Notes under the pieces: model-generated | Databases searched by the model: none | Told to the model about the DNA's origin: nothing | The model's input: the letters and a program-made list of their open reading frames with translations, nothing else | Source of the DNA: Tetrastigma voinierianum | Taxonomy: Eukaryota; Streptophyta; Magnoliopsida; Vitales; Vitaceae | NCBI GenBank assembly: GCA_016808115.1 | Contig: JAEQBH010000035.1 | Coordinates: 2,108,001-2,172,000 of the forward strand | DNA length: 64,000 bases | Reading direction: 5' to 3' | Part shown: positions 45,321 to 57,298 of the stretch, one piece after another | Position numbering within the stretch: position 1 is the stretch's first letter | How the letters are laid out: each line of letters starts with the position of its first letter | Made by a program: the position numbers and the translations under genes

Positions 45321-45689
45321 TCTCATTGAAATACGCTAAGTGTCGCCATAAATTACAAATGAAGTATATATGTATTAATGGCCAAACGACACCACTTGCA
45401 AAATTTCCCAAAGTAGCCGAAGCTAACATATCAAACAATGCCCTATTCCTTGGCAACAACACCCCCCTCCGAGTCTTCAACCGCCTCGCCTTGATCTACT
45501 TCTACGTCTTTGGTCGTAATGGCTAATAGTATCGGGCAACTCTGCCGGACAAAATTTGGCTGATGGAGCAGCCGAAGAAAGTGAGGATGCCATCCAAGAT
45601 CTAAATTTCGCCATCCAGATTCTGCTGGCCATCCAAGATTCTCTGGCTGGTTCCCACAGATGTTGTTCTTAAATGCTCAACACCAATAG

Positions 45690-48049
45690 CCGTAAGCAAA
45701 TATGAGCTCCAGAGACCCCTGGTAGTCTTTCACCAAGTCCTCATTATCCTTGCCTACTTGGGCTTGAAGGGAAGACAAGTCACCTTTGGACACCTCGAGC
45801 TCCAGCAAAAGTAACGTTCACTCACCCTCTACAAGAGCGAACTTAGCCTTTAAGCGGGCGACCTCAGCCTCTGACCTACGCTCACCTTCCTCCTTAATTG
45901 CCAAAGAATTTAGGGCCTTAGTCAGATCAGCTTCTACCCTAGCTTTAGCATCTCCTACTACTATAGCCACTAACTGGGCCACCCTGGATTCTTCCTTGGT
46001 CTCGTCTTTTTCATTCTCTGCCTGGATAATGCTTGTTGTGCCATCTTTGGCCTCTCTCTCTCCCAATGCTCTACTGAAGATTTCGCCTTGGCCAGAGAAG
46101 CATTCAAAGTCTGAATGCGAAGCGGCCGACTTGGCATAAAGAAGTGGTTTCTCGGCGTCATCTAGGTGGGACTGAAACTCTTGGTGCTGGCAAGCCATAT
46201 TCCGAATGGCCATCACCGCCTAAAGAAGAACAGGAGTTAGAAGGAAATTACTACGTAGAATTGCAGTCACGTAAGCAAAATCAAGATCTTACTGTTTTTA
46301 TTGACAGTAGAAGTTGTGGGTTACTGGATGAGCATCCCATCATCATTATAGCTCAGAAAAGTCCTATTTATCCATATATAAATGTGAGTTTAAATGGTGT
46401 ATTTCTCCAGCCGGTCGCCATTGTGGACCCTAAGTAATTCGGTGAAGGTCACGCATGTGCTTAACCTAGAGATTCCCCGTTGAAAGGGCTTCACGGTGAC
46501 AATTTCAGCATCGTTTCTCGATTCGAGCCACCGTGATACGTCGAAGGGTGAACCTTTGCTGCCATGGAACATACATGCTACCATCACCCGGCCAAAGTGT
46601 ACCGCTTGCTTGGTCCTAAGTGTCGGACTCTGTGTGTAGTGGGTGCCGGAGAGGCACCACCCCTGATAAAGCACCCGTTCCAACCTCTTCAATATTTGAA
46701 GGGCTCGTAGTCAGAACCCCCTCCTCTATAGGTGTATTAGCCTCGTTGAGGCAAACCCCCAAGGCCGGTTGGTCACTGGAAGCTAGATTTGGGGATTCCA
46801 CTAAGATTATGGCCCAATTCTTTTGAGCCCCCTCATTTGATGGAGACCGCCTAGGTCGCTTCTCTCCAGAACTATAGATGGCCTCATCCTCTAGAGTCAC
46901 AAGCCGTTTACACATCTGTGTACCAAACCCGATGGCAAGACTAAACATTTCTTTCTCCTTGGCGGGCTCACTATCGACCACTCGCCCACCCACGGTCTTC
47001 TGAATCACCCATGGTTTGAGCTGCACTCGCTTCTTCTTACCACCAGGCAACACATGGACTTTGAAGCTGGGTAACATGAGCAGACCTCACTAAGGTCCTT
47101 GTAGCGGCCCCTTTTTGACCCTCTTGAGCAGAAATCGCCTGAGAGAAGCTGTTGGGGACCAACTTTAGGAGATCGACAAGAACAAAATGCTCCCCCTCAA
47201 TTACCTCAGCAGGCAACGAGCGAGGAACGATGTGGATAATATAAGGGAAAGGGCTGCCACCCAACTCTCATAAATTCACTGTCAACAGAAGCTTATGATT
47301 GCGCTTTGCTATCTCATGCAATCACCTAATGTTCTCTAAACCAACCTTCTCAATCCAGTTTACTAGCCGACCTCACTTGCACTTGTCTGAATGACATCAA
47401 GAAAATAGAGGTACGTCAGTACATAGTCCACCTAGCAGAGCATGAGTTGCATTCTAGCTAAAACAAACCTGGGAACACCAAGGATTGATTCACGTTAAAG
47501 GGAAGCCCGAGAGAGTCGAAGGCCTCATACTGCGGGCCTCGACCAAGACAACCTCTCGCCTCGCCTGGGGAGTTTCGTGAGCCCGTTTATGAACTAGAGC
47601 TTTAGATTGTGGGCAGACATCGACAACTTGCCCCCAGTCCCGAGCTTCAGCGTATAAACAAAACAAATCTCCACCAACGAGATATCCAGCCAGTAGAGAA
47701 GGTTGAGCACACTGCAACCCATCAAAATCCTTATAGCGTTCATATGGATAAGCGCAGGAGGTGCCCGGGAGACATGTATAAACTACTTCACCAATGATGA
47801 CACGGGGAAGTGGAGTTTAACTGCGAACTGCTCCCAGATAAAGTAGACGGTGCTATTCTCTTCTTCTACAGTTGAGGCAATCTGACCGTCTGACAATTCT
47901 AAAAGAATGCTGTCAGGAATTTGGCAAAAGGATCTCAACTCCTCCATGGACATGGAAGAGATAAGGCTGCTTGTAGAAGGCAGCTCCCAGCTAGGCCCTC
48001 TCCTACGCCCAACCTAACTGGTGAAAGTCTCCTCTTGACCTCTCACCAT
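45690..48049 (-). pseudogene. Antisense ORF of the outer Tat element
   Basis: This is a gene-length antisense reading region between pol and the 3' LTR. From ATG at 48,049 it reads MVRGQEETFTS then an in-frame TAG (48,014-48,016). Homology to the + strand of 55,324-63,530 carries it on: a segment with IHMNAIRILMGCSVL-like residues (about 47,700), REVVLVEARSMR (about 47,545), the long open stretch 46,616-47,077 (GGKKKRVQLKPWVIQKT) and a C-terminal coiled coil (45,818-46,216, KALNSLAIKEEGERRSEAEV). The product is unknown; related antisense ORFs are documented in Tat elements. An acceptor-like CAG directly precedes the ATG, so a 5' UTR intron is likely. Confidence 0.68.
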
Positions 48050-49640
48050 TCTGTAAGCAGATGACAAAAAAGAAAGAGGGGGAGTTCAACTCGACAATAT
48101 CCTACCAAAGCAATAACAAGACTAAAAGCCCCGTTCATACAAGCTCCATTACAATTCTATGGCTGCATCCTAAAACCCCATTATTCAATTCGTCTCCTAA
48201 ACCTACCGACGACTGAAGGAAACGCGTAAACAAAGCAAAGCAACAAATAACTAGACAACCCACACAAATGAAATCGAAAGCAAAGCAAATGGAAAACCCA
48301 CTAGGAGATAAAAAACGATCAGGATTCTCCCAACGGCTACTTCACTGAAAACTTCAAGGGTGCTTCAGAAATGCAGAGTGCTTTTAAGCAAAAGATTACT
48401 GAGAAAAAGCAAAGAAGCTGGCTTCCGGACCCCTACTCTTATATAGGGTAAGGCATGTACAGGTGCATTAAATGCACCAATGGATTAGCCACAATATCGG
48501 GAGATGTGCTCCTTCCCCCCAACGTTTAGTATTCGTAAAACGTTTCACCTTCTAGAGCACAGAAAAAACAAATGAGTCCTATGGGCCTAGATCCGTCTGG
48601 TTGGTGGGCCCCAAGGCTTGTTCATCAAAATGGCTCGAGCTTATCAACCAAGCAGAGCCCAGCGACCAACCCTATATGGGAAATACAAAAACTCATCTCC
48701 AAAAACCAATAGAGGCTTCTTAGTAGCCAACTTCAGATAATTAGCTCCTCTAGTCAGGATACGAAGAAAGAATGGGAAATAGAAAACTCGATGCATCAAT
48801 ATGCCCAAAAACCCAATTTTATTAAAATTTGCCAAAATGCGTCAATAGTTACATTGAAACCAAGACAAACATATCCAAGCAACCTTGGTGGATCCCTTAT
48901 AAGAATATCCCGATAAATGTACTAAGCTGATTACAATCAGAAAATGAGAATTAGAAAAGGAAAAGATGAAAAAGGAAGAAGAAAAAGAAGAGATGAAACG
49001 AAGAGGAAGAAGAAGAAGGGAAAATCAAAGACAAAAAAGAATCTGCATTATCTTGCTTGAAATTTCCCTTCCTCTCAGCTTTGCACCTTAGCCGACGTAA
49101 CCCCAGAAGGCACTAGTATAGGGGGCACGTAGCCCTAACACAAAACTCTGAAAAAAGGGCAGTAGCATAATCAGGCCCCCTCGTCCATGGCCTCTAGCCG
49201 ATCTACGCAAGGCCCGGCGAAAAGCTCTGAAAAGGTGATATTTTCCTAGTTAGGCCTCCCATCTGGGACGCCTGATGGGTCAACATAGGCATCGTCTTCA
49301 AGCACACAATATCCATAAACGACAAACGGATGTAGAGACTTCTAAAAGTCTCTACCCACCATTATTCCACCTTCACTGTCCCAAAAAAGATTTCATGATA
49401 GAGGGATAAGGTAACGAAAGAGGAATCCGTTGGAAATTTCTTAGATTTCACTTACTCACCACCATATATATAGGGGTGAGATTCCAAAAGGAGCATTAAA
49501 TACATCATCGGAAACACAATATTTTTTGGTAATATGCGCATAGGAACATATGCGCATTAATCACCTCAAATTTCCCATACTATGGACCCTGAAACAAAAG
49601 TATTTTTTTCTCGCCTAGAAAATCATGAAATTCCAATCGG
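48050..49640 (-). promoter_or_regulatory. 5' leader and promoter zone of the antisense ORF
   Basis: Non-coding on both strands. On the minus strand a TATA-like CCCTATATATATGG lies at about 49,447-49,460, and its surroundings match the zone with CCCCTATATATAGG at 54,795-54,808 in the second Tat element. Another TATA-like site is at about 48,432. The rest (48,080-49,400) shows nothing I can name. Confidence 0.5.
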
Positions 49641-49654
49641 AAAAAAAGGGGGGC
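49641..49654 (+). other. Polypurine tract of outer Tat element
   Basis: AAAAAAAGGGGGGC lies 2 bp before the 3' LTR. On the opposite strand the second Tat element shows the matching CCCTCCTTTTCCC at 54,564-54,576. Confidence 0.85.
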
Positions 49655-49656
49655 AT

Positions 49657-50349
49657 TGTGAGTACCATGGATTTTGGGCCTAAGACCCACTACTCAATAG
49701 GCCCAGCACCTGCATGGGCCCATTGCCTGATTCAAACCCTAATAAGGCCCAAAATAGCCTGTTACATCAAAACCATGCGAGAACTAATAAGACAGGAAAG
49801 ACCTATACCTCGTCTGAAGTCTCGAGCTCCCTAATCAGCCGCCCTACCACATTAAGGATATTTCTCCATGGATCTAACAATATCTCAGTTTAATACGTCT
49901 CAAAACATTAATCCTTAATAAGGGAGAATTGGTCTTTGATAAGGAAAGGCAAATTTTATCACTAAGTTTGTGATATTATCTCTCCAAAAATCAAGGAGAA
50001 TTGGTTTGTGATAAAGAATGAGAGATTATATCGCTAAAATCACAAGATTATTTTTCAAGAATCAAGGAGAAATTCAAGTATAAAATAGAAACTCCCCCCG
50101 AGGGAAAGGTAGGCAACCCTAACTATCGTCCTTCGTTATTCTTCTTCTCTATTCTTCGTCGATTTATTGAAGAGGCTGCTAGCACACCGCCGATCCCTTT
50201 TGGTATGGTGTTTATACCACGCCGCGATGCACTGCAGGTTAGACGAACCAGTATTGACAACTCCACACCGTGGGAACCGAGGCCGATCCTCTTACAGGTT
50301 TATACCACGCCGCTGATGCACTGGAGGTCAGGCAAACCAGGTACCGACA
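49657..50349 (+). repeat. 3' LTR of outer Tat element
   Basis: It starts TGTGAGTACC after the purine tract and ends GGTACCGACA. It carries a TATA box at 50,079-50,088 identical to the left LTR. The terminal TTTATACCACGCCG block is present twice (about 50,210 and 50,299), which partly explains its greater length. Confidence 0.88.
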
Positions 50350-50411
50350 CCATCTATTCTGTATTTTGTTATTCAAAATTAGCTTATAATTCTATAGGTT
50401 TTCTTATGTAG

Positions 50412-52102
50412 AAAATTTCCAATGGAGGTTGTGTCGAGGTGTCTTTGTCGAGCGGGAAGAGATAGATTAAAAAAAGTAAACAGGAAATCATGGCAAAGGA
50501 TGGAGTGAATTTAAAAAGATCGTACTAATCTCAAAACTTCAACACAGGAACCTTGTCAAGCTCTTGGGCTATGGCATAGAGGAACAAGAAAAGTTGTTCG
50601 TGTATGAGTTCTTGCCCAACAAAAGCCTTGATATCTTTATATTTGGTTCGTTCTCTTCTTGATTTCGCTAGAAACCTATCCATATTCCATATAATTTGCT
50701 GATGTCTTACCTTAAACATCTATAATATGACTATGCCGACTTTAATCTTATTTCCCCATTTGATTTCAGATGCACAGAAACGGCATGCAACAACTCAATT
50801 GGAGATATGCCTTAACATTATTGACGGTATCGCCAAAGGACTTGTTCCTCATGCGACTTCGCTTAAAATCATTCACAGGATCTAAAGCCTAAAGAACGCC
50901 TATCGGGCATGGCAAGAATTTTTGGTGAAAACCAAATTGCAGCCAACACTCCTAGAATTATGGGAACTTAGTAAGTCTGCTCCCCTGCCTTCACAAATTC
51001 TGATAACTTAATCTAGTAGAAAACAAAGTAATGGTTAATGTTATGAATCGCGAAAGCTTTGATACATGAGAATATGAATTCAAGAACGCATAGATAAAGA
51101 AATCAACATAAAGGTGCACAAGGGTTTTAACGTGTTTCGGCCAATTATGCCTACATCCACAGATGAGAGAGAATCTTTCCACTATTATTGAAAACACAGA
51201 GTACAAGATTAAAGTATCAAAGTATTGCAACGATTAGAAAAAATCACAAAATAACAAAACCCGAGGATCCCCACAATACCGAGAAAATACATCATACAAC
51301 TCCCAATATCTAAAACTCTATATCTCTGCACACACCGATTACAAGACCATCTCTCTCATAACTTTTTCCCCTGTTGACTTAGAATATTTATAGGGATATT
51401 CCTAAAAGTTTTCCTTATTCTATGAGGAAACCTAATATATATTAGAATACTATAACAAGTAGGAATTATCTTATAAAATATTCTTCACAAAAAGGAATTA
51501 ATACAAATTAGGAATTTGAGACATATTCTAATGGTTGATAACTTGGAACAGCGGATACATGGCTCCTGAATATGCAATGGACGGACTTTTCTCTGTGAAA
51601 TCTGATGTATTCAGCTTTAGTGTCATCTTGCTGGAGATCATCACTAGGAATAGAAACAATGGCTTCTACCTCACAGGACAGTCTTAAACTCCCGACATAT
51701 GTTAGTTATTTTTCTATCTTTGGTTCGGTACAAATAGAATATATTATTATACTGTACTTGTTATCTGTAATATATATAAATCAGTGAGATGCAAATGCGC
51801 AGGTATGGAAACTATGAAATGAAGGAAAAGTATCATAATTTATACACCCTTCGCTGACAGAATCGTGCGCCATTGAAATTGTTATGAGATGCATCCATAT
51901 TGGGCTTTTGTGTGTTTAGGAAAATCCAATAGATAGACCCACAATGTCATCTGTGGTTGTTCTGTTGGAAAATAAATCAATGGCTCTTCTTGAACCAACA
52001 CAACCACCATTCTCTGTTGGCAGCACTGTCATGTTTAATCAATCTCCCATGACATCTCTCTCTGTAAATGAGCTCATTGTTTCTAGTTTTCTGCCACGGT
52101 GA
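50412..52102 (+). pseudogene. Receptor-like kinase, 3' exons (kinase domain), broken
   Basis: Continuation of the gene at 1-247. Exon 50,412-50,644 gives ISNGGCVEVSLSSGK then VLISKLQHRNLVKLLGYG-like and FVYEFLPNKSLDIFIF. Exon 50,770-50,970 has LTLLTVSP-like frame-shifted sequence, with IIHR followed by a stop where HRDLK is expected, and MARIFGENQIAANTPRIMGT; the DFG aspartate is missing. Exon 51,552-51,700 gives GYMAPEYAMDGLFSVKSDVF. The last exon 51,803-52,102 reads SLTESCAIEIVMRCIHIGLL, then CVQENPIDRPTMSSVVVLLE and ends VSSFLPR-stop. GT and AG signals flank the exons. The lost catalytic motif plus frameshifts show that it cannot be an active kinase. Plasma-membrane signalling is the family role. 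Confidence 0.83.
51039..51542 (+). mobile_element. Solo-LTR-like insertion in an RLK intron
   Basis: About 500 bp of non-coding DNA starts TGTTATG and ends near GTTGATAAC inside the intron between kinase exons. It contains GTGTTTCGGCCAATTATGCC followed by TACATCCAC, a block I associate with short LTRs in plant genomes, and a TATA-like TATTTATAGGGATATTCC. Target duplications are not clear. Copia-type is a guess. Confidence 0.45.
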
Positions 52103-52239
52103 TAGCAACCAACACTCACACTGCATGCTTTCCATTGTTGGCCATTGTTCTATCTGTTCCAACAAATTCTAAGTATCAGTTTTCATTGATTGTGATTTAC
52201 TCTTATATGGCATATATGTAACAATATCTAGCACTACCC

Positions 52240-53600
52240 CTCAATAAATATCTTCAGTTCCAATTCCTGTCTTAAATTTTGAAGGAGGAATATGTTCTTT
52301 CAGATCATTTCTTCATGTTGTTATGCACCTTCTAAACAATTCTTACATATAATTTCAAAATGAAAAGGCCATATAAATAAAACACAATCATTTCCATGTC
52401 CCCCTCCCCGCTCATGCCCCCCATGCCCTCCATATAGTACTGCAGATAAACACAACATCATAGTCCCCACCATATGACCCAACAAGGCCCAGATTGGAAT
52501 TTATGGTCATTGCAAGGCATAGCCAGCAACATTTAATTTAATATAAGTTGGTTCTCGACATTGGTAGAACTCATTAGGACATATTATAAGTTGATTGATC
52601 TATCCATTTCTTCAATAAGCTGTACTTCTCCAGATAGTATTGTTGTTTACAACTTTGCTTTAACTTGACCTAACTGAATAATGTTGTAGGCATGGAAACT
52701 ATGGGATGAAGGAAAGGGGTTGGAGTTGTTGGATCCATTATTGGCTAAATCATGCTTCCCGGATGAGTTTTTGTGGTACTACAACATTAGATAACTATGC
52801 ATTCAAGAAGATGCATTTGACAGGCCAACCATGTCATATGTTTTTGTCATGTTGAAAAGTTAAACTGTAACCCTCCTCCGCCAGCCTGAACGACCTGCCT
52901 TCTCTATTAGAAAATTCATTGAATGGGATGAAAGAAATGTCTAAGGTCGTTTTGTCAAAGGTTTGACAATTTCAAATATCGTGCCTCGCTGATGTAGCTG
53001 TTGAACTAGTAAAAAGTTGTATCATATATATTAGGAACCAATATACACTAATGTTGGTATCTGAGTTTAATCCTAGTAGTCTGTGCGATTAAAAGAGCCC
53101 TTAATTTTATGAATACAATTTATCTCAGTTCCTGTTTCTAACTTGATTTTTGAAGGATGATTAATTTCAATCAACTGAAATGTTCCAAAGATTTCTAACC
53201 AAATCACCACCACAATTTGTTCTATCATTCCTATGATTGTCTATACCGCGTGCACAACAAAACGGGTTAAGGAAGATGACAAATGAATACATTTCTTAAA
53301 TGCAATGCATAGTGGGACTCACAAAAAAGCCATTCAATAGGGGCTCCCTGCGTATAACACAACTTCATGGTCCACCATATGACCCAACAAGGCCAAGATT
53401 GGGATTTATATTCATTGACCTATCTTAAATTTTGAAGGAGGAATGTTCCCCATTGTAGCATTTATTCATGTTGTTATGCAACTTCTAAACAATTCTTACA
53501 TATAATTTTAAAATGAAAAGGTCATATAAATAAAAAAAAAACAATCATTTCCATGCCCCCTCCCCCTACTTCCAACCCACCGTCTCCGTACATAATCAAT
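52240..53600 (+). repeat. Tandemly duplicated 3' flank of the kinase
   Basis: Blocks at 52,240-52,505 recur at 53,150-53,600, sharing AAATTTTGAAGGAGGAAT, ATTCTTACATATAATTT, AATCATTTCCATG and CCATATGACCCAACAAGGCC. The order of two blocks is permuted, as expected when a tandem unit starts inside the exon. It contains no gene beyond the duplicated exon. Confidence 0.75.
52690..52993 (+). pseudogene. Duplicated last exon of the receptor-like kinase
   Basis: This is a second copy of the terminal kinase exon. It starts after an acceptor GTAG with AWKLWDEGKGLELLDPLL, continues with a frame containing FPDEFLWYYNI, stop, LCIQEDAFDRPTMSYVFVML (stop), and ends GLTISNIVPR-stop, the usual C terminus of SRK/CRK kinases. 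It shares AWKLW.EGK and DRPTMS with the upstream exon at 51,803-52,102 but differs at many residues, so it is an old duplication or the relic of a neighbouring tandem gene. Three in-frame stops leave it non-functional. Confidence 0.75.
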
Positions 53601-53974
53601 TTTTTTTTTTTTGATAAGGATAAATTAACCTTAACCATTCACACATTGGTGGAAGCAAAACATCACCAGCCAAATGGAAAAGAATGAATATATAAAAATG
53701 GAAGATAATGACTTGATGTTGCAAAAAATCACTATTAGACAGCATGCATGCAGAAACCAACTCAAGGATGATGATGGCTGGTAAAATGCCGACAAAAAGT
53801 GATGTGGGACAACATATACTCCTAAAGCTTAAGCCAACGCATAGTGTGAGCTGGACCCAAACTGGCTTGGATACTATATGATGCAAACCATATATTATAA
53901 GATCCCAAAAGCTTCTTTAGCTAATGGGCATGAGGTTGCCCCATATACAAGGCCTAACAAATTTCCGTTATCAA
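53601..53974. other. Unassigned spacer beginning with a T run
   Basis: A run of T at about 53,600-53,612 precedes GATAAGGATAAATTAACC. This could be the reversed A tail of a retroposon, but no second end is evident. The minus-strand frame 53,596-53,886 has no recognisable motif. Confidence 0.35.
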
Positions 53975-54560
53975 CTGTGTAAGGACCTTAATCGTCCAGA
54001 CCTCTGGGTATCAGTAACACAACATGAACTTGAAAAAAGGTGATCCACCGATGGTATGCCAACCATGTTCTCTGATGATTAAGTCAGCACAAGATGGAGA
54101 AGGAGAAGTAGAGAGTTCACATAGTTGGAATTTTTCTTACCTTCACCTCGTAGGGGATCTTCCTGATTTATAGGTGCGATTCACAAATCTCCCTTGATTT
54201 TAGGGATCAAATTTCCTTTTCCTATTAGGGATTAATCTACCGAGAAATAACAGATTTGGAAACTGGGAAATCTGTTGATAAATATCTATTTTACGTATTT
54301 TCTGCCTTCATAGGCTTATCCATAACGAACTTCCCATGTGCGGTAGGATGGTCGACTAGGAACTTGAGATTCTAATCGAGCCGCCTTAAAGCAAGTCTTT
54401 GAGAAGACACCCTGGCTTTCTCATACAGGCTTTAAGACTCTCCTGTCTGAATAATGCTTGACTGGTTTTAATATGATACATGGCTTAGACCGTTTATCAA
54501 CGTGGGCCAAGCGGGCCTTGGGCCCATTGGGTAGTGGGTCTAAAGGTCATGGTACTCACA
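53975..54560 (-). repeat. 3' LTR of the second Tat element
   Basis: Read on minus it starts TGTGAGTACCATGACC and then GGCCC-rich sequence as in 256 and 49,657. The far end is blurred around 53,975-54,050. Confidence 0.7.
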
Positions 54561-54676
54561 ATGCCCTCCTTTTCCCTGATTGGAATTTTCTGTTTTTTCG
54601 ATCAGGGAAAATACTATGCTTTTAAACTTTGGGTACGAAAAGTTGAAAGGATTGGGATAATAGATGCGTACATTGA

Positions 54677-55322
54677 ATGCGCCAAAAGGTGAAGTGCATT
54701 CGGATACAAAGTGTATGGGAAGCGCATGTTTCCCAATATGTCTATGGCGCATGCTGCCCTGATGGCACATTTAATGTGCCTTTTGATGTTTTGCCCCTAT
54801 ATATAGGGGTTGGGCTTGTAGTGTTGTTTCCTTTACTACTTCACAGATCTTTTTGCCTATTGCAATTTTATTTCTCCTATGCTTCTGCTAACTTTTCGTT
54901 CAAAGGAATCATTAGAGATCCCTTGACAGCTTTCGACTTTCTGGTGAGTTTTTGCAACTCAAATCTCATTTGTATCGCCTTCTTTGTGTTGTTTTTTTTA
55001 TTTTTTTATTTTTTATTTTTTTGTGGCCCTGTTTGTTAAGTATTCCTAGGTTATAAAGTTTTTGTTTCTTTCTATGGGTGCGATCATCATGCGCTGGTGG
55101 GGTTCTAGTGATGATGCTGCCAGCAGTGTGTGGGACATTCCCAGGTTTGGGAACATCCCATTAGGTTTTGTGAAGGTTCCTAGTTCGGGGCTCTTAGGTC
55201 TTGTTACTAGTGGGTTTTTAAACCTCCAGAGGGAGATTTCTTTTATTTTTCGAGGGTTTTGTCGTCTTTGCTGCTTAATGGGCCGTAAGCTAATCCCCTT
55301 TTTTCTGTTTGTTTGCCCGTAG
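54677..55322 (+). promoter_or_regulatory. Promoter and 5' UTR intron of the antisense ORF (second Tat)
   Basis: A TATA-like CCCCTATATATAGG is at 54,795-54,808. An intron can be drawn from GTGAGTTT (54,944) to TTTGCCCGTAG (55,322), ending one base before the ATG. The first Tat element has the same acceptor-ATG arrangement on its minus strand (48,049). The open frames at 54,677-55,039 and 55,062-55,322 show no family motif. Confidence 0.55.
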
Positions 55323-57217
55323 AATGGAGAGAGGTCATGAAGAGACTTCTACCAGTTAGGTTGGGCGTAAGAGGGGGACCCTCTGGGAAACACCCATTGT
55401 AAGTAGCCTAGTTGCTGCTATGTATGTAGAGGAATTGAGATCGTTCAGTCAGGTTCCTACCAACATCAGACTGGAGGTGGAAAACAGCCCGGGTGCCCTA
55501 ACCATAACCCGTCTTTGGTGAAGCAGTTTCTACAGTTCACTAAGGCACCTCCTGCACTTGTACATCCAAACGTCTTTCGGATTTTGATGGGTTGTAGTGT
55601 GCTAAACCTTCTCTACCAGTTGGATATTTCGCTGGTAGAGATTTGTTTTATTTATTCTTTGAAGCCTTGGGTTGGGGGTTGTTTGTCTATGTCGGCCCAT
55701 AGCCCTCGACTGCAATTTGTAATTAGGCTCCCGGACTCTTTGTTATTGGACCTATTCGATATATACCATAAAACTACAACCAATTTCTCACATTACCACC
55801 AGGTTCAATCCTCAATAGGAATGCCAAAATCTTGTTGTTTGATTAACAATTATAAGAAATGTTTTCTGATGTGTATGTAGTAATGCAAATTTATATTAGA
55901 TCTAGCTCTCTGCAAGTGCACAGGTCATACAAGTAATAAAAGTGGATTTTTAAGTCCAGATATCATTCCCATGAGGATTATTGAGAGATCTAAAGATCAA
56001 TTACCCCTACTACTCAAGATCCTTACTATTTGAACTCAAAAGTACAAAAATTGATTTGTTTAAACTAAAAGAAAGAATGACTGATTAAAATTCTGGCAAA
56101 CGGCACAAAAATTCAAAGTGAATTGGAATTGAGAGTTCATTGAATAAAGTTAACACTGGGAAATAGATCAATGTATAATTATCAATTTTTGCATCATTCT
56201 ATAACATAGTTCACCATCGCTTGAAATTGAATTATTTCAAGATGGCAAGATAGTTTTGATTCCTCCATACACTATACATTTCACTGACATGAGAACCATA
56301 TTCCCTCTGCACATGGGTCTAATCACTACTTATAGGATATAATCCTCTTCAAGATTTGGGTATTTTTCCTTTCCAAAGACTCTGGACCTGCCTCCTAGGA
56401 CTAAAGAATTCGCCCCTCAGAGATGTGACAATGCAAGTCTTCTCTAATCTAATTGGTATCTCATCCTTTGAATTTAGTAAACTCACTTTCTCCTTGATTA
56501 GATCTATTCTAACACGGGATCAAGATCATTCCATCAGATAGAGGAGAAACCTCTAATCAATTAAACTGATACATCAACCAACTAATCCTCGTACCATGAG
56601 TAAATTAGTGATCTATCAAAGTAATATTTAAGAGTTCATTAGTTCCATAATATTAGTCTAGCATACCCCCAAGTAACTGCTCTATACTCTCAGGAATCTC
56701 CATCTCTGTGTCATTCAGAGGCCCTCCTGGAAATAAGAGCAAGATACAACCCCTTTTTTGGTACAAGCTACTAATATTAAGAACAATTAATTTAAAAAAC
56801 AACACCTATTAGATAAATTCAAGATATCTAAATCTGACATTCTTTTAAGTTGCGCAGAAAATGATAACTAACACCAGTCCATTCCTAGAGGGAGCTTAGT
56901 CTTTCAATATCGGATTGTGAATAACCGTGACTAACTGATCATGAAAATTCACTGAAATTGAAACCTAACTAAATAAATGAACTTCAGAAAATTTTCAAAT
57001 TCCATAGAAATCAGACAGTAATGAAAACCAATTTTTTACAATGAACCCAGCTCAAAACTTCAGCCCAGATCACTACTCAAATCCAAAGAAAATACTAACT
57101 AAAATGTAAGCTGAAACTAAATAGACGAGAAGAAAAAAATAATAATATACAAAGGAGACTCCAGCTACCCAGATGTTCCAGGTTCGGGGGAATCTGCGCA
57201 CAGTGCCCTATGTGCTT

Positions 57218-57228
57218 CTATTTATAGG
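57218..57228 (-). promoter_or_regulatory. TATA box of the reverse solo LTR
   Basis: On the minus strand it reads CCTATAAATAG, directly downstream of the palindrome array, as in LTR 1. Confidence 0.6.
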
Positions 57229-57298
57229 TTTTCAAATGATGGGTCGCACTTCAAGGCTGAAATTGTGGATTCCCAAAAACTGGCACAATTGACGACTT

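Larger units (their letters stand above)
256..50349 (+). mobile_element. Outer Tat-type Ty3/gypsy LTR retrotransposon, carrying nested insertions
   Basis: This is a complete but degenerate Tat-lineage element. It has two related LTRs starting TGTGAGTAC, a PBS directly after the left LTR and an A/G polypurine tract directly before the right one. Its parts in order are gag (to 2,544), protease, RT, RNase H and integrase (41,086-44,870), a tandem-repeat zone, a long antisense ORF (45.7-48.05 kb) and the 3' LTR. Without the inserted solo LTR and Athila chain it would be about 11.5 kb. Flanking pentamers CCACT (251-255) and CCATC (50,350-50,354) match imperfectly, so the target duplication is decayed or uncertain. 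It inserted in an RLK intron. Tat clade is assigned from gag and pol motifs and the antisense ORF, which is a known habit of this clade. Confidence 0.85.
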
